Source: JANXLO01 sp038231295 (GTDB taxonomy: Bacteria > Armatimonadota > Chthonomonadetes > Chthonomonadales > Chthonomonadaceae). Taken from it: DNA of 64,000 nt. Below are positions 42,581 through 51,566 of the stretch, in pieces (position 1 is the first letter of the stretch; each line of letters starts with the position of its first letter). The notes beneath the pieces are model-generated. The model was not told where the DNA came from. It searched no databases and saw only the letters and a list, made by a program, of their open reading frames with translations. Position numbers and translations under genes: made by a program. The stretch spans positions 62,001-126,000 of the forward strand of contig JBBRLP010000001.1 of NCBI GenBank assembly GCA_038231295.1, in the 5' to 3' direction.

Positions 42581-43438
42581 CTACTTTGCCAGTTCGGCGG
42601 TGATCTTGTCGAAATAGGCGACGCACTGTGGGACGGTGGTTTTCAGGTCACTCACACTGCCGTACTCGTATTCGATGGAGAGGTAGCCTTTGTAGCCCTG
42701 CCGCTTGAGTTCCGTGAGCATTCCTTTGACATCGCTGACGCCCGTGCCCCAGGGAACATCGTGTCCGTCGCCGAACTTATTCAGGTCTTTGAAGTGCAGA
42801 TGTTCGACCCGGCCTTCGAGTTTCTTGAGCTGTTCGACCGGAACGAGATTGCGGCGCACCCAGTGACCCGTATCGGAGCAGGAACCGATCCGTTTCACAC
42901 GGTCTTTAGTGGCTTTCAGCACTTCGTCCGGCGGCCAGCTCTGCGGATGGTTGTGCAGCGCCATGCGGATTTTGAACTCGGTGCAGAGTTTGTCATGCAC
43001 TTCGCTCGGGGTGGTCTCCGTGACGAGGACTTTAATTCCCATCGTTTTGGCCCACTCGAAGACTTTGCGGGCGCCCGGTTCGTCGGTGGGAACGCCGTCC
43101 ACACCAAACGCGATAACTTTCAGCCCGCCCGCGTCTGCCAGTTTCTTCTTGACTTCCGCGATAGTCTCGTCGCTCATGTGGCTGTTGATGCTGACATCGG
43201 AGCCGGGCTTGAGTTTCTGGCCGGGGAACATCTCCAGGTACTTGATGCCCATTCCCTGCGCGACATCTACGGTCTCGAAGAAGGAGAGTTCGCGGAATGT
43301 CCAGCATTGAAGCGACAGGCGCATTCCCATTTTCTCGGAAGCGCGGTCGTCGCGTTTGACGGCGGATGTCTGCGCGAGGGCAGGCAGAGCCAGAACGAAG
43401 AGCGCCGCCAGCGCCGCTGCCAACGTGTGTAGTCTCAT
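42581..43438 (-). CDS. Secreted sugar phosphate isomerase/epimerase-like TIM-barrel protein
   Basis: This is a 285-residue protein with a signal peptide (LAAALAALFVLALPALAQ). The core is a xylose-isomerase-like barrel: LSLQCWTFRELSFFETVDVAQ, IKYLEMFPGQKL, GLKVIAFGVDGVPTDEPGAR, ALHNHPQSWPPDE (metal ligand His) and HLHFKDLN (second metal-binding site). These proteins isomerise or epimerise sugars or polyols, or act as dehydratases, and are common in Planctomycetota-like sugar loci. Export is unusual for a classical isomerase and suggests an oxidised-sugar or lyase role. GAAGGGAA precedes the ATG. Confidence 0.88.
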   Translation of the reverse strand: MRLHTLAAALAALFVLALPALAQTSAVKRDDRASEKMGMRLSLQCWTFRELSFFETVDVAQGMGIKYLEMFPGQKLKPGSDVSINSHMSDETIAEVKKKLADAGGLKVIAFGVDGVPTDEPGARKVFEWAKTMGIKVLVTETTPSEVHDKLCTEFKIRMALHNHPQSWPPDEVLKATKDRVKRIGSCSDTGHWVRRNLVPVEQLKKLEGRVEHLHFKDLNKFGDGHDVPWGTGVSDVKGMLTELKRQGYKGYLSIEYEYGSVSDLKTTVPQCVAYFDKITAELAK

Positions 43439-43508
43439 AAAATTTTCCCTTCGGAAGAGGAGGATAGGTGCTTGTCGGCGGGGGGAAGGAGCCTGGCCCG
43501 CCTGCCGA

Positions 43509-43643
43509 ACGGTTAGACGCTCTTCTGCTTATCCATGTTACCGGCTTTCTACTGCTTCGATTTTCGATTTGAAATCGAAGTTCGATTTCTCTCAAAACGC
43601 TGTGGATAAGTGACACAAACGGCGCATTCGTCTGTCTAACCGT
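43509..43643. promoter_or_regulatory. Nested dyad in the divergent intergenic region
   Basis: Three inverted pairs are nested around one centre: ACGGTTAGAC (43509-43518) with GTCTAACCGT (43634-43643), CTTATCCA (43528-43535) with TGGATAAG (43603-43610), and CTTCGATTT (43555-43563) with AAATCGAAG (43572-43580). It lies between a minus-strand isomerase gene and a plus-strand DUF1549 gene. It could be an operator region or the remnant of a repeat. No promoter was confidently identified within it. Confidence 0.5.
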
Positions 43644-43671
43644 CCCATAAAGATCGCGAGGAGACTGCCTT

Positions 43672-45996
43672 TTGCTTAGAGCGTGGCGGCTGATAGTCGG
43701 AATAGTGGCGCTGGTGTCTGTGGGTCTGCGCGGTAATGCGGCAGAGATCACGAAGACTCCTGTGGCGAAGCCCGTCAGTTTCGTCAACGAGGTCATCCCT
43801 GTGCTGACCCGTGCGGGCTGCAACATGGGAACCTGTCATGGCGCGGCGGCGGGCAAGAACGGCTTCAAACTCTCTCTGCGCGGCTTCGCCCCGGAACTCG
43901 ATTTCGTTGCCCTCACCCGGCAGTTTCAGGGACGGCGCATCAACGTCTTGAATCCCGAACAGAGCCTACTCCTACGCAAACCGCTGATGGAGACACCGCA
44001 CCTCGGCGGCAAAGCCCTGCGGCGCGGCACCCCCGAATTCTCGATTTTGACTCGCTGGATCGCCCAGGGCGCTCCCGGCCCGAACCCCGCCGATCCCCAT
44101 GTGACCGGACTGCGTGTCACGCCTCCCACAAAGTCGCTTGCCCCGAAAGACCGGCTCCAACTGCGTGTTGATGCGGTCTTCTCGGATGGCTCTGTGCGCG
44201 ATGTGACCCACTGGACACGTTTCGCCTCCAATGATGAGAATGTCGCGACGGTCGTTCCCGATGGCTCCGTGACGATTGCCGGGGTGGGGCAGACAGCGAT
44301 CATGGTCGGGTATCAGGATAAGGTTTCCGTGGCGCGTGTGATGGCTCCCTTCCCCAACAAAATCGCCGCGAGTGCCTACACAAAACTGCCCCGTGCCAAC
44401 TATATTGACGGGCTGGTCTACAGCAAACTCGCCGCGCTGCATCTCACTCCGAGCCAGACTGCCGGTGATCTGGAGTTCCTGCGCCGCATCACCCTCGACC
44501 TGACCGGAGCGCTTCCCACGTCTGCCGAGGCCAGAGCGTTCGTCGCCGATAAAGACCCGCGCAAGCGTGAGAAGATCGTGGACGTGCTGATGGCGCGACC
44601 CGATTTCACCGATTTCTGGACATACAAGTGGAGTGACCTGCTCAGGGTCAATCGCGGCACCCTCAAAGACAAGGGAATGTGGGCCTACTACAGCTATATT
44701 CACGATTCGGTGCGCGACAACAAGCCCTGGGACAAGATGGCGCGGGAGGTGCTGACCGCACGGGGAAATACATTCCTCGATGGCCCCGCCAACTACTTCC
44801 GCACCGCACTCAAGCCGGAGGAACTCGCCGAGAACGTCAGTCAGGGCTTCCTAGGGATTCGTGTGCAGTGCGCCAAGTGCCACAACCATCCGCTGGAGAA
44901 ATGGACGCAGAACGAATACTACGGCATGGCGCAGATTTTCGCTCGTGTCAAGTACAAGGCAGACCTGAGCATCTACGTGAACGACGAGATGACGGTCTAT
45001 AATTCTGCTGTCGGCGACGTGATTCAGCCTCGACTTGGTCGGCCTGTTCCGCCAAAGCCGCTCGGCGGGCCGACCCTCGCCCTCGATTCCAGCCGGGATC
45101 GCCGCGCCTTCTTCGCCGACTGGCTGACGCGCCCTGACAACTGGTATTTTACCCATTCCATCGTCAATCGGGTTTGGGCGCACTTCATGGGGCGCGGTCT
45201 GGTCGAACCGGTGGACGACCTGCGCGAAACCAATCCGGCCTTGAACCCGGAACTATTTGATGCTCTCGCCGCCGATTTCGTCAAACACAACTTCGATCTG
45301 CGCCATCTCATGCGGCAGATCGTGTCCTCTCGCGCCTATCATCTCTCTTCGTCCGCGACCCCGCAGAACGCGAAGGACGACCGCTATTTCAGCCATTTCC
45401 TCGTGCGGCGCATGACGGCGGAGCAGTTGATGGATGCACTGAGTCAGGTGACAGGCAAGGCAGAGGAGTTCCCCGGTCTGCCGCCCGGCTATCGCGCCGT
45501 GCAGTTGCCCGATACGCACGTCAAGTCGGATTTCATGGACATTCTCGGACGTCCTGCCCGCGTCATCACCTGTGAGTGCGAACGCAGCCAGGAGCCAAAC
45601 ATGGCGCAGGCGCTGCTCTTCATCAACGGCGATCTGATTAACCGCAAAGTTACTGCCGATGGAGGACTGGTAGACAGACTCGTCAAGGCGGGCAAGAACG
45701 ATTCGGAAATTCTCGACGAACTCTACTGGGCCGCGTTCGGACGCGCTCCGCGCTCCGACGAACGCACGTCTAACTTGAACGCCCTGCATCAGGCTCTCGT
45801 CGTGCCACCCGCGCCCATTGCGGTCGTGGCCTCACCTGCGTCGCCGAAGCCGCCTGTTATCGCGCCTGCCGTTCCCACTGCGACGGTCGTGCCAAAACCG
45901 GAGGCGAAAGTCCAGCAGGATGCGTCTCGCAGGCGCGTTTTCGAGGATATGCTGTGGGTTTTGGTGAATAGCAAAGAGTTCCTGTTCAATCATTAA
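43672..45996 (+). CDS. DUF1549/DUF1553 protein with BIG2 domain
   Basis: The TTG start has AGGAGA upstream. The 774-residue protein has a signal peptide (RLIVGIVALVSVGLRGNA). An N-terminal cytochrome-like segment has NMGTCHGAAAGKNGF (single CH motif) and LTRWIAQGAPGP. A BIG2 Ig-like domain spans about residues 140-225 (VTHWTRFASNDENVATVVPDG). DUF1549 follows (YIDGLVYSKLAALHLTPSQTAGD, LGIRVQCAKCHNHPLEKWTQ with CxxCH). DUF1553 ends it (PDNWYFTHSIVNRVWAHFMG, VITCECERSQEPNMAQALLF). It is probably an extracytoplasmic redox protein working with the next DUF1501 gene, 98 bp downstream. Confidence 0.93.
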   Translation: MLRAWRLIVGIVALVSVGLRGNAAEITKTPVAKPVSFVNEVIPVLTRAGCNMGTCHGAAAGKNGFKLSLRGFAPELDFVALTRQFQGRRINVLNPEQSLLLRKPLMETPHLGGKALRRGTPEFSILTRWIAQGAPGPNPADPHVTGLRVTPPTKSLAPKDRLQLRVDAVFSDGSVRDVTHWTRFASNDENVATVVPDGSVTIAGVGQTAIMVGYQDKVSVARVMAPFPNKIAASAYTKLPRANYIDGLVYSKLAALHLTPSQTAGDLEFLRRITLDLTGALPTSAEARAFVADKDPRKREKIVDVLMARPDFTDFWTYKWSDLLRVNRGTLKDKGMWAYYSYIHDSVRDNKPWDKMAREVLTARGNTFLDGPANYFRTALKPEELAENVSQGFLGIRVQCAKCHNHPLEKWTQNEYYGMAQIFARVKYKADLSIYVNDEMTVYNSAVGDVIQPRLGRPVPPKPLGGPTLALDSSRDRRAFFADWLTRPDNWYFTHSIVNRVWAHFMGRGLVEPVDDLRETNPALNPELFDALAADFVKHNFDLRHLMRQIVSSRAYHLSSSATPQNAKDDRYFSHFLVRRMTAEQLMDALSQVTGKAEEFPGLPPGYRAVQLPDTHVKSDFMDILGRPARVITCECERSQEPNMAQALLFINGDLINRKVTADGGLVDRLVKAGKNDSEILDELYWAAFGRAPRSDERTSNLNALHQALVVPPAPIAVVASPASPKPPVIAPAVPTATVVPKPEAKVQQDASRRRVFEDMLWVLVNSKEFLFNH

Positions 45997-46094
45997 AAGC
46001 CTTAGCAGCCGCTATGCAGTTTTACAACCCGGCAGTCGTAAAGTCTGCCTGACCTGATGATAGTTTCCTACGCAAAGACGGAAGAGTAAACACC

Positions 46095-47438
46095 ATGATC
46101 GAATTCGGACACGAGACAGTACAGACCTGCGACGGCCCCTCCCGACGCGAGTTTTTGCAGATAGGGTCTGCGGGCTTCCTGGGGCTGACGTTGCCGGGAC
46201 TGTTTGCCGCGCAGAGCAGTCTTGCCCAGGGAGTTGTGGACAATGAAATGTCTATTATTCTCGTGTTCCTATGGGGTGGGGCGCCGCACCAGGACACCTT
46301 CGACATGAAGCCGGATGCGCCGGAAGCGATTCGTGGTATTTTCAAGCCGATACCGACCAACATTCCCGGAACGCAAATCTGCGAGCATCTGCCGATGCTG
46401 GCCCGCATGGCGGACAAGTACACGATTATCCGTTCCGCAACCCACGACCAAACTGTCCATGCGCAGGCCGCACACTACACGCTAACGGGCAATAAGGTCG
46501 CGCCCGGACGCGAAGCGCCGAACATGGGAGCGGTCATCAGCAAATTCATGCCGCAACGCAATGCCCTGCCGTCTGCCTTGCACATCGGGCCGCGTATGTA
46601 CGATACCGCCGGGAACGGTCCACTCGGTCAGGACGGCGGTTTCCTCGGCAACGCCTCCGCGCCCTTCCGGGTTTTGGACGCCCTCCAACCGGTGGACAAA
46701 CTCGCCGCGCTGACCCCGCCCGCTGGCATGACCGGCGATCGGCTGAACCTCCGCAAAGAGCTGTATAAGAAAGTGGACTCGTTCCAGCGGCAGATCGAGA
46801 GCGGCGATACCCGTATCCACGACGCAGCCTACGAAAAAGCCTTTACGCTCGTCACCTCGCCACAGGCTAAGAAAGCCTTTGACCTCACCAGAGAGCCAAT
46901 CGCAGTCCGGGAGCGCTACGGCATGACGCAGTTCGGGCAGGGCTGTCTTATGGCGCGGCGGCTCATCGAGTCGGGAGTGCGGTTTGTGCAGGTCAATTGG
47001 CGGGCGCATCCGATCAATGACGATGTGGATAAAATGGGTTTCGACAATCACGGCGACAACTTCAACCGCTGCAAACGTCAGCTTCCTGAACTTGACCGGA
47101 CGGTCTCTGCTCTGATAGATGATGTCTATCAACGCGGCCTCAACAAGAAGACCCTCGTACTCGTGACGGGCGAGTTCGGGCGCACTCCGGTCAACCCCTC
47201 GGCTGGACGCGACCACTGGCCCTTTGTCTACTCGTACCTCATAACGGGCGCGGGGATTCCCGGCGGGCGTGTCATCGGCTCCAGCGACGCGCAGGCGAAG
47301 TATCCGGCCGAACTGCCTATCTCCCCGGAAGACACCTATATGTCGGTCGCGAAAATACTGAATATGGACGTCTCTGCGCGCCTGCGCGAGGCCCGCATCG
47401 TCCGCGATTCGCCCGGCATCCCCGGCCTGTTCTCCTGA
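46095..47438 (+). CDS. DUF1501 protein, second copy
   Basis: This is a 447-residue protein with a twin-arginine-type leader: SRREFLQIGSAGFLGLTLPGL follows a 16-residue N-terminus. The DUF1501 fold is visible in IILVFLWGGAPHQDTFDMKPDAP, IIRSATHDQTVHAQAAHYTL, ARRLIESGVRFVQVNWRAHP, DNHGDNFNRCKRQLPELDR and LVLVTGEFGRTPVNPSAGRDHW. It is the partner of the upstream DUF1549/DUF1553 gene. It is shorter than the copy at 36238 but has the same domain. GGAAGAG precedes the ATG. Confidence 0.92.
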   Translation: MIEFGHETVQTCDGPSRREFLQIGSAGFLGLTLPGLFAAQSSLAQGVVDNEMSIILVFLWGGAPHQDTFDMKPDAPEAIRGIFKPIPTNIPGTQICEHLPMLARMADKYTIIRSATHDQTVHAQAAHYTLTGNKVAPGREAPNMGAVISKFMPQRNALPSALHIGPRMYDTAGNGPLGQDGGFLGNASAPFRVLDALQPVDKLAALTPPAGMTGDRLNLRKELYKKVDSFQRQIESGDTRIHDAAYEKAFTLVTSPQAKKAFDLTREPIAVRERYGMTQFGQGCLMARRLIESGVRFVQVNWRAHPINDDVDKMGFDNHGDNFNRCKRQLPELDRTVSALIDDVYQRGLNKKTLVLVTGEFGRTPVNPSAGRDHWPFVYSYLITGAGIPGGRVIGSSDAQAKYPAELPISPEDTYMSVAKILNMDVSARLREARIVRDSPGIPGLFS

Positions 47439-47458
47439 GACTGCTTTCTTCCGCCTCG

Positions 47459-47486
47459 TGGTCGGCAGGCTGAACCCTGCCGACCA
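47459..47486. terminator. Hairpin after second DUF1501 gene
   Basis: TGGTCGGCAGG (47459-47469) pairs perfectly with CCTGCCGACCA (47476-47486) around CTGAAC. No T-run follows. It may be a terminator or a palindromic word of the repeat family. Confidence 0.55.
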
Positions 47487-47513
47487 AACAGTCACATTCT
47501 CTCAAATACCATC

Positions 47514-49505
47514 ATGAGCTTTTCTGACCACAAAAAAACGTATCCCATGCTGTACTTTCTTCTAGCAGTGCTGTCATCCAGTGTGCTGGCCCTGCCCGCT
47601 CTGGCGCAGGCGCCGGAAATCGGGGGGCTGTTGCCTGCCGGGGGGATGCGGGGGCAGGCGACGCGGGTGAAGATAGAGGGGAAGAACCTCGGTGGGGCGC
47701 AGGTGCATTTGAGCGGTGGGGGCATGGCAGTCAAATCGGTGCAGGTAACGCCGGATGGAAACATCCTGACGGCGGAACTTGCGGTAGACGCTGGCGCGAA
47801 ACTGGGGCCACACGAGATTCGCCTGACGACAAATAAGGGCGTCTCAAACGGTTCCCGTTTCTGGGTGGATGTTGTGCCGAACCAGGTCATCGAGACGCCG
47901 ATGACCGAGGCGATGCCGCCGCTCGAACTCGATGGCGCGAAACCCGTTGTGGTGAACGGAAGGATTGCGGCGCGTTCCGGGCGCGACCGATTCGCTTTCA
48001 ACGCAACCGCAGGGGAGATCTGGGTATTCGACTGCTTTGCTGACCGTATCCGTTCACGCTTCGACCCGGTGCTGGAACTGCGGGATACGGCGGGGGTGAG
48101 CCTCAAATTGGTGCAGTCCACCTGGGAGAGCGACCCGCGTTTTGTCTATCGCTTTCCGAAGGCGGGGCGGTATTTCCTCTCTGTTCGCGACTCGGAGTAT
48201 AACGGTGGCCCCAACTTCACCTATCGTCTGCTGGTGGGACGCATGGGATTTGTATCGGGCTATTCGCCGCGTGGGGAGCGTCCCGGTCATTCCGTGCATC
48301 TTGCCCTGGAAGGTTCCAACCTGGGCACGAAGCAGGCGACCGTTGCCATTCCTGCGGATACAAAGCCGGGAATGTACTGGGCGGAGATGAAGCAGGAGGC
48401 GGGAAGCCCGATGGTGCTGCCACTCATGGTGGAGGAGACGGCGGTTCTGGACGCGGGGCAGGGGGAGGCAACACAACCGCTTCCCGCCCTGCCGACGGCG
48501 GTGGACGGCACGTTCGCTTTGGCTCCACGCCGTCGGTTCACCTTCCATGCCGCCGCGAAAGCAGGCTTTGTTTTCGACCTGCTTGGAAGACGTATTGGTT
48601 CGCGGATTGATGGGCAGGTGCGCGTGCTGGACTCCGCAGGCAAAGAGCTTGCCGCCAACGACGACGCTCCCGGCCTCGGCAAGGAAGCGCGTTTGGAATT
48701 TACCGCTCCGGCGGAGGGCAACTATACAGTCGAAGTCGCGAACGTCGAGGAGATGACGGGGCTGGACTGCTACTACCGGCTCAAAGTGACCCCGGTCATG
48801 CCGAACTTCCGCCTTGCCATCGAGACCGACAGGTTTGCGGTCCCAGTGGGAGGCACTATCGCTATTCCGGTGACCCTGGAACGATACGGTGGCTTTAACG
48901 AGGCGGTGGAAGTCAAGATAGACGGTCTTCCGGCGGGTGTGATAGCACGAGGTGGGACGATACCGACGGGCAAGAACTCCCTTGAGGTGACGCTGACAGT
49001 CGCACCGGGAACCGTCGTCTCTGCCGCGGACATACACATCCTCGGAACCGCGACAATTGGCGGGAAGGCGGTCGTGCAGGAGGCTCTAGGATGGGAGCGG
49101 TACGAACACCGTTCCATTGACCTGCTGCTGTCGGTAGAGTACGCTTACACGCGCCCGCATCACCTGTGGGAGTTGCTGATGGTCGGTGTGACCGACCGCA
49201 CAGACGCTATTACACTCTCGCCACCGCCTGCCACGCTGGCCCTAGCACCGGGGGCTTCCATCGAGATACCCGTTCATGTCGAGCGTCAGCCGAATGCGAT
49301 GAAAGAGATCACGCTGGAGGTGCGCGGACTCCCGGCAAAGGTGACGGCGAAGGCTGCACCCATTCCTGTCGGGCAGACCGATGGCAAGATACTCTTGACA
49401 GCAGCGCCCGATGCCGCGCCGGACCTCTCCACAATTCTGCTGGTCGGCCACCATGACAACTCCAACACTCTCGCGCCTTCCATTCAACTCTCTGTGCACA
49501 AGTAG
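47514..49505 (+). CDS. Secreted multidomain protein with PPC-type domains
   Basis: This is a 663-residue protein with a signal peptide (YFLLAVLSSSVLALPALAQ). An IPT/Ig-like N-terminal domain (PEIGGLLPAGGMRGQATRVKIEG) is followed by a first PPC-like domain (ARSGRDRFAFNATAGEIWVFDC, SDPRFVYRFPKAGRYFLSVRD). A second PPC-like domain spans about residues 330-430 (LAPRRRFTFHAAAKAGFVFDLLG, LEFTAPAEGNYTVEVANVEE). The C-terminal 230 residues have Ig-like repeats (GGTIAIPVTLERYGGFNEAVEVK). These modules bind or present substrates outside the cell; no catalytic motif is seen. The gene is 75 bp after the DUF1501 gene. Confidence 0.8.
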   Translation: MSFSDHKKTYPMLYFLLAVLSSSVLALPALAQAPEIGGLLPAGGMRGQATRVKIEGKNLGGAQVHLSGGGMAVKSVQVTPDGNILTAELAVDAGAKLGPHEIRLTTNKGVSNGSRFWVDVVPNQVIETPMTEAMPPLELDGAKPVVVNGRIAARSGRDRFAFNATAGEIWVFDCFADRIRSRFDPVLELRDTAGVSLKLVQSTWESDPRFVYRFPKAGRYFLSVRDSEYNGGPNFTYRLLVGRMGFVSGYSPRGERPGHSVHLALEGSNLGTKQATVAIPADTKPGMYWAEMKQEAGSPMVLPLMVEETAVLDAGQGEATQPLPALPTAVDGTFALAPRRRFTFHAAAKAGFVFDLLGRRIGSRIDGQVRVLDSAGKELAANDDAPGLGKEARLEFTAPAEGNYTVEVANVEEMTGLDCYYRLKVTPVMPNFRLAIETDRFAVPVGGTIAIPVTLERYGGFNEAVEVKIDGLPAGVIARGGTIPTGKNSLEVTLTVAPGTVVSAADIHILGTATIGGKAVVQEALGWERYEHRSIDLLLSVEYAYTRPHHLWELLMVGVTDRTDAITLSPPPATLALAPGASIEIPVHVERQPNAMKEITLEVRGLPAKVTAKAAPIPVGQTDGKILLTAAPDAAPDLSTILLVGHHDNSNTLAPSIQLSVHK

Positions 49506-49589
49506 CGGCCCGGCAGAGAAGGAGACTTGCCCCCCGACGGCGAAAGTCTGTCTGTTCCATCACCGTGTGCATAGCCAATGGAGACCTGT

Positions 49590-50489
49590 ATGCGATCTGT
49601 CCATCGTGTGTTGCTTCCTGTTTTCGCACTTCTGAGCCTCGTCCGGTTTGCCGCCGCGCAAACGCCCGACGCGCCCGTGCTGAAATCACACCACTTTATG
49701 TTCATGCAGTATTCGCCGGGCAACCGTATTGTGGAGCTATCCGCAGACGGCAAAATCCTGTGGGAACACCCTATGCCGGGCCTTGCGGTCATGTTTCAGG
49801 AGCTGAAGAACGGCAATGTGATCTATGCCTATGGCGGTTCGCCGACCGGAGTGCAGGAGGTAGACCGAGAACACAAGGTCGTCTGGAACTATACGGCGAA
49901 GTGTGAACAGGTGCTGGGCTTTAGCCGCCTGCCGAACGGAAATATACTGGTAGGCGAGCAGGGGCCGTGTCAGGCGGTCGAGGTCAACCGCAAAGGCGAA
50001 GAGGTCCATACCACCCCCCTGACAACCGCCGAAAAACCGGCGCATCGTCAACTTCGCAGTCTGCACAAACTGTCGAACGGCAATATTCTCTCCTGCCACG
50101 AAGCCGATGCGACCGTGCGCGAAGTAGATCCGACTGGCAAAGTGGTCTGGGAGTACCCGAATGTGCTGAACGTGTTTGAGGCGGTGCGGCTTAAAAACGG
50201 CAATACGCTTATCGGATGCGGGACGCAGGCAAAAATTATCGAAGTCACGAAAGAGGGCAAAACGGTCTGGGAGTTCGGCGCGAAGGACGCGCCCGAACTT
50301 GGTCTCAACTGGATTTGCGGAATTCAAGTACTGAAAAACGGCAATCTGGTCGTGGGCAACTTCGTGCGCGGCAAAGAGGGGCAGGGCGTCCATGCCTTCG
50401 AGGTCACCCGCAAGAAAAAAGTCGTCTGGACATTCGCCGATCATAAGATGTCCCAACTGGTGACGATGGCCCATGTCCTCGATGAATAG
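49590..50489 (+). CDS. Secreted PQQ-like beta-propeller protein
   Basis: ATG at 49590 follows GGAGA; an earlier in-frame ATG at 49578 has no ribosome site. The 299-residue protein has a signal peptide ending AAA. Repeats of the form NRIVELSADGKILWEHPMPG, KVVWNYTAK, KVVWEYPNVLNV and KTVWEFGAKDAPE give about six beta-propeller blades with W-containing edges, as in quinoprotein-like and arylsulfotransferase-like propellers. No PQQ catalytic motif is evident, so it may be a binding scaffold. It follows the PPC-domain gene by 84 bp. Confidence 0.8.
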   Translation: MRSVHRVLLPVFALLSLVRFAAAQTPDAPVLKSHHFMFMQYSPGNRIVELSADGKILWEHPMPGLAVMFQELKNGNVIYAYGGSPTGVQEVDREHKVVWNYTAKCEQVLGFSRLPNGNILVGEQGPCQAVEVNRKGEEVHTTPLTTAEKPAHRQLRSLHKLSNGNILSCHEADATVREVDPTGKVVWEYPNVLNVFEAVRLKNGNTLIGCGTQAKIIEVTKEGKTVWEFGAKDAPELGLNWICGIQVLKNGNLVVGNFVRGKEGQGVHAFEVTRKKKVVWTFADHKMSQLVTMAHVLDE

Positions 50490-50537
50490 TCGCGACCGGA
50501 CTATGATGTACAGCAGCCCGCAACAGAACGGAAACCG

Positions 50538-51536
50538 ATGAGCGAAGTGCGGGATGAGTCATTTTCCGGCGGAATGAAACGCGCCTTTCGTGGGCTTCAG
50601 GGCTTGCAGGAGATCGGGGTGCTGGTTGCCCTTTTACTGCTTTGTCTGGGACTGACACTGGCGGCTCCCGTGTTCAAGAGTCCAGGCAATCTGCTCCAGG
50701 TGGCGCGGCAGGCTTCCTACTACGGCATCATGGCGGTCGGAATGGTGTTCGTGATCTCGATGGGCGATATAGACCTGTCTGTCGGCTCCATCCTGACCCT
50801 CACCAACATCGTTGCCGGTCTCGCGCTCAAAGCATCGCTTCCGTTTCCTGTGGCTATTCTTATCGGGCTGGCGACGGGGGCGGTCTGCGGCTGTTTCAAT
50901 GGTCTACTTGCGATCTGGCTGCGTATCCCGATGATTATCGTTACGCTCGGCACCCTCAGCATCTTTCGGGGTATCGCGCTTGTGCTGTGCAATGCCTCGC
51001 CTATCAGTCAGTTTCCCAAAACCAGCCTCTTTTTCACGGTGGGTGGAGGCGATATACTCGGCATTCCCACCAGTGTGGTTGTTATGGTGGGCCTGGCAGT
51101 AATCGGCTGGATCGCCATTACGCGCACGGTGACCGGGCGACGCATCATGGCAATCGGTAGCAGCCCGGTGACCGCACGTCTATCAGGCATCCCACTCGAT
51201 GGCTATCGCGTCGGGGTGATGACACTCAACGGTACGATTGCCGCCCTTGCAGGAGTTATCGCGTTGGCCTTCCTACAGTCGGCAGACCCCAGCACGGGCG
51301 CAGGGTTTGAACTCTGGGTGATAGCCTCCGTCATCATCGGCGGCACGGCTCTGAGCGGCGGGCGCGGGTCAGTTCCCGGCGCGATACTCGGTGCGCTCAT
51401 CATCGCTGTTATCGGCAATGGTCTCATTCTGCTCAGTGCGCCTACCTATGCGGCGACGGCCATCACTGGGGCCGTCATCATTCTTGCGGTCGCCATTGAC
51501 GCTTTCGTCAAGCGACGTACACAGCCACAACGTTAA
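50538..51536 (+). CDS. ABC sugar transporter permease, RbsC-like
   Basis: This is a 332-residue membrane protein with about nine helices. Signature segments are LAAPVFKSPGNLLQVARQASYYGIMAVGMVFVI, DIDLSVGSILTLTNIVAG and VIASVIIGGTALSGGRGSVPGAILGALII, typical of ribose/xylose-type permeases. It starts at ATG 50538 with only a weak GGAA. The adjacent gene is the binding protein, but no RbsA-type ATPase is in the window. The substrate is probably a pentose or another monosaccharide. Confidence 0.93.
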   Translation: MSEVRDESFSGGMKRAFRGLQGLQEIGVLVALLLLCLGLTLAAPVFKSPGNLLQVARQASYYGIMAVGMVFVISMGDIDLSVGSILTLTNIVAGLALKASLPFPVAILIGLATGAVCGCFNGLLAIWLRIPMIIVTLGTLSIFRGIALVLCNASPISQFPKTSLFFTVGGGDILGIPTSVVVMVGLAVIGWIAITRTVTGRRIMAIGSSPVTARLSGIPLDGYRVGVMTLNGTIAALAGVIALAFLQSADPSTGAGFELWVIASVIIGGTALSGGRGSVPGAILGALIIAVIGNGLILLSAPTYAATAITGAVIILAVAIDAFVKRRTQPQR

Positions 51537-51566
51537 CACACACTACCTCTCAGGAAGGGATTCCCC

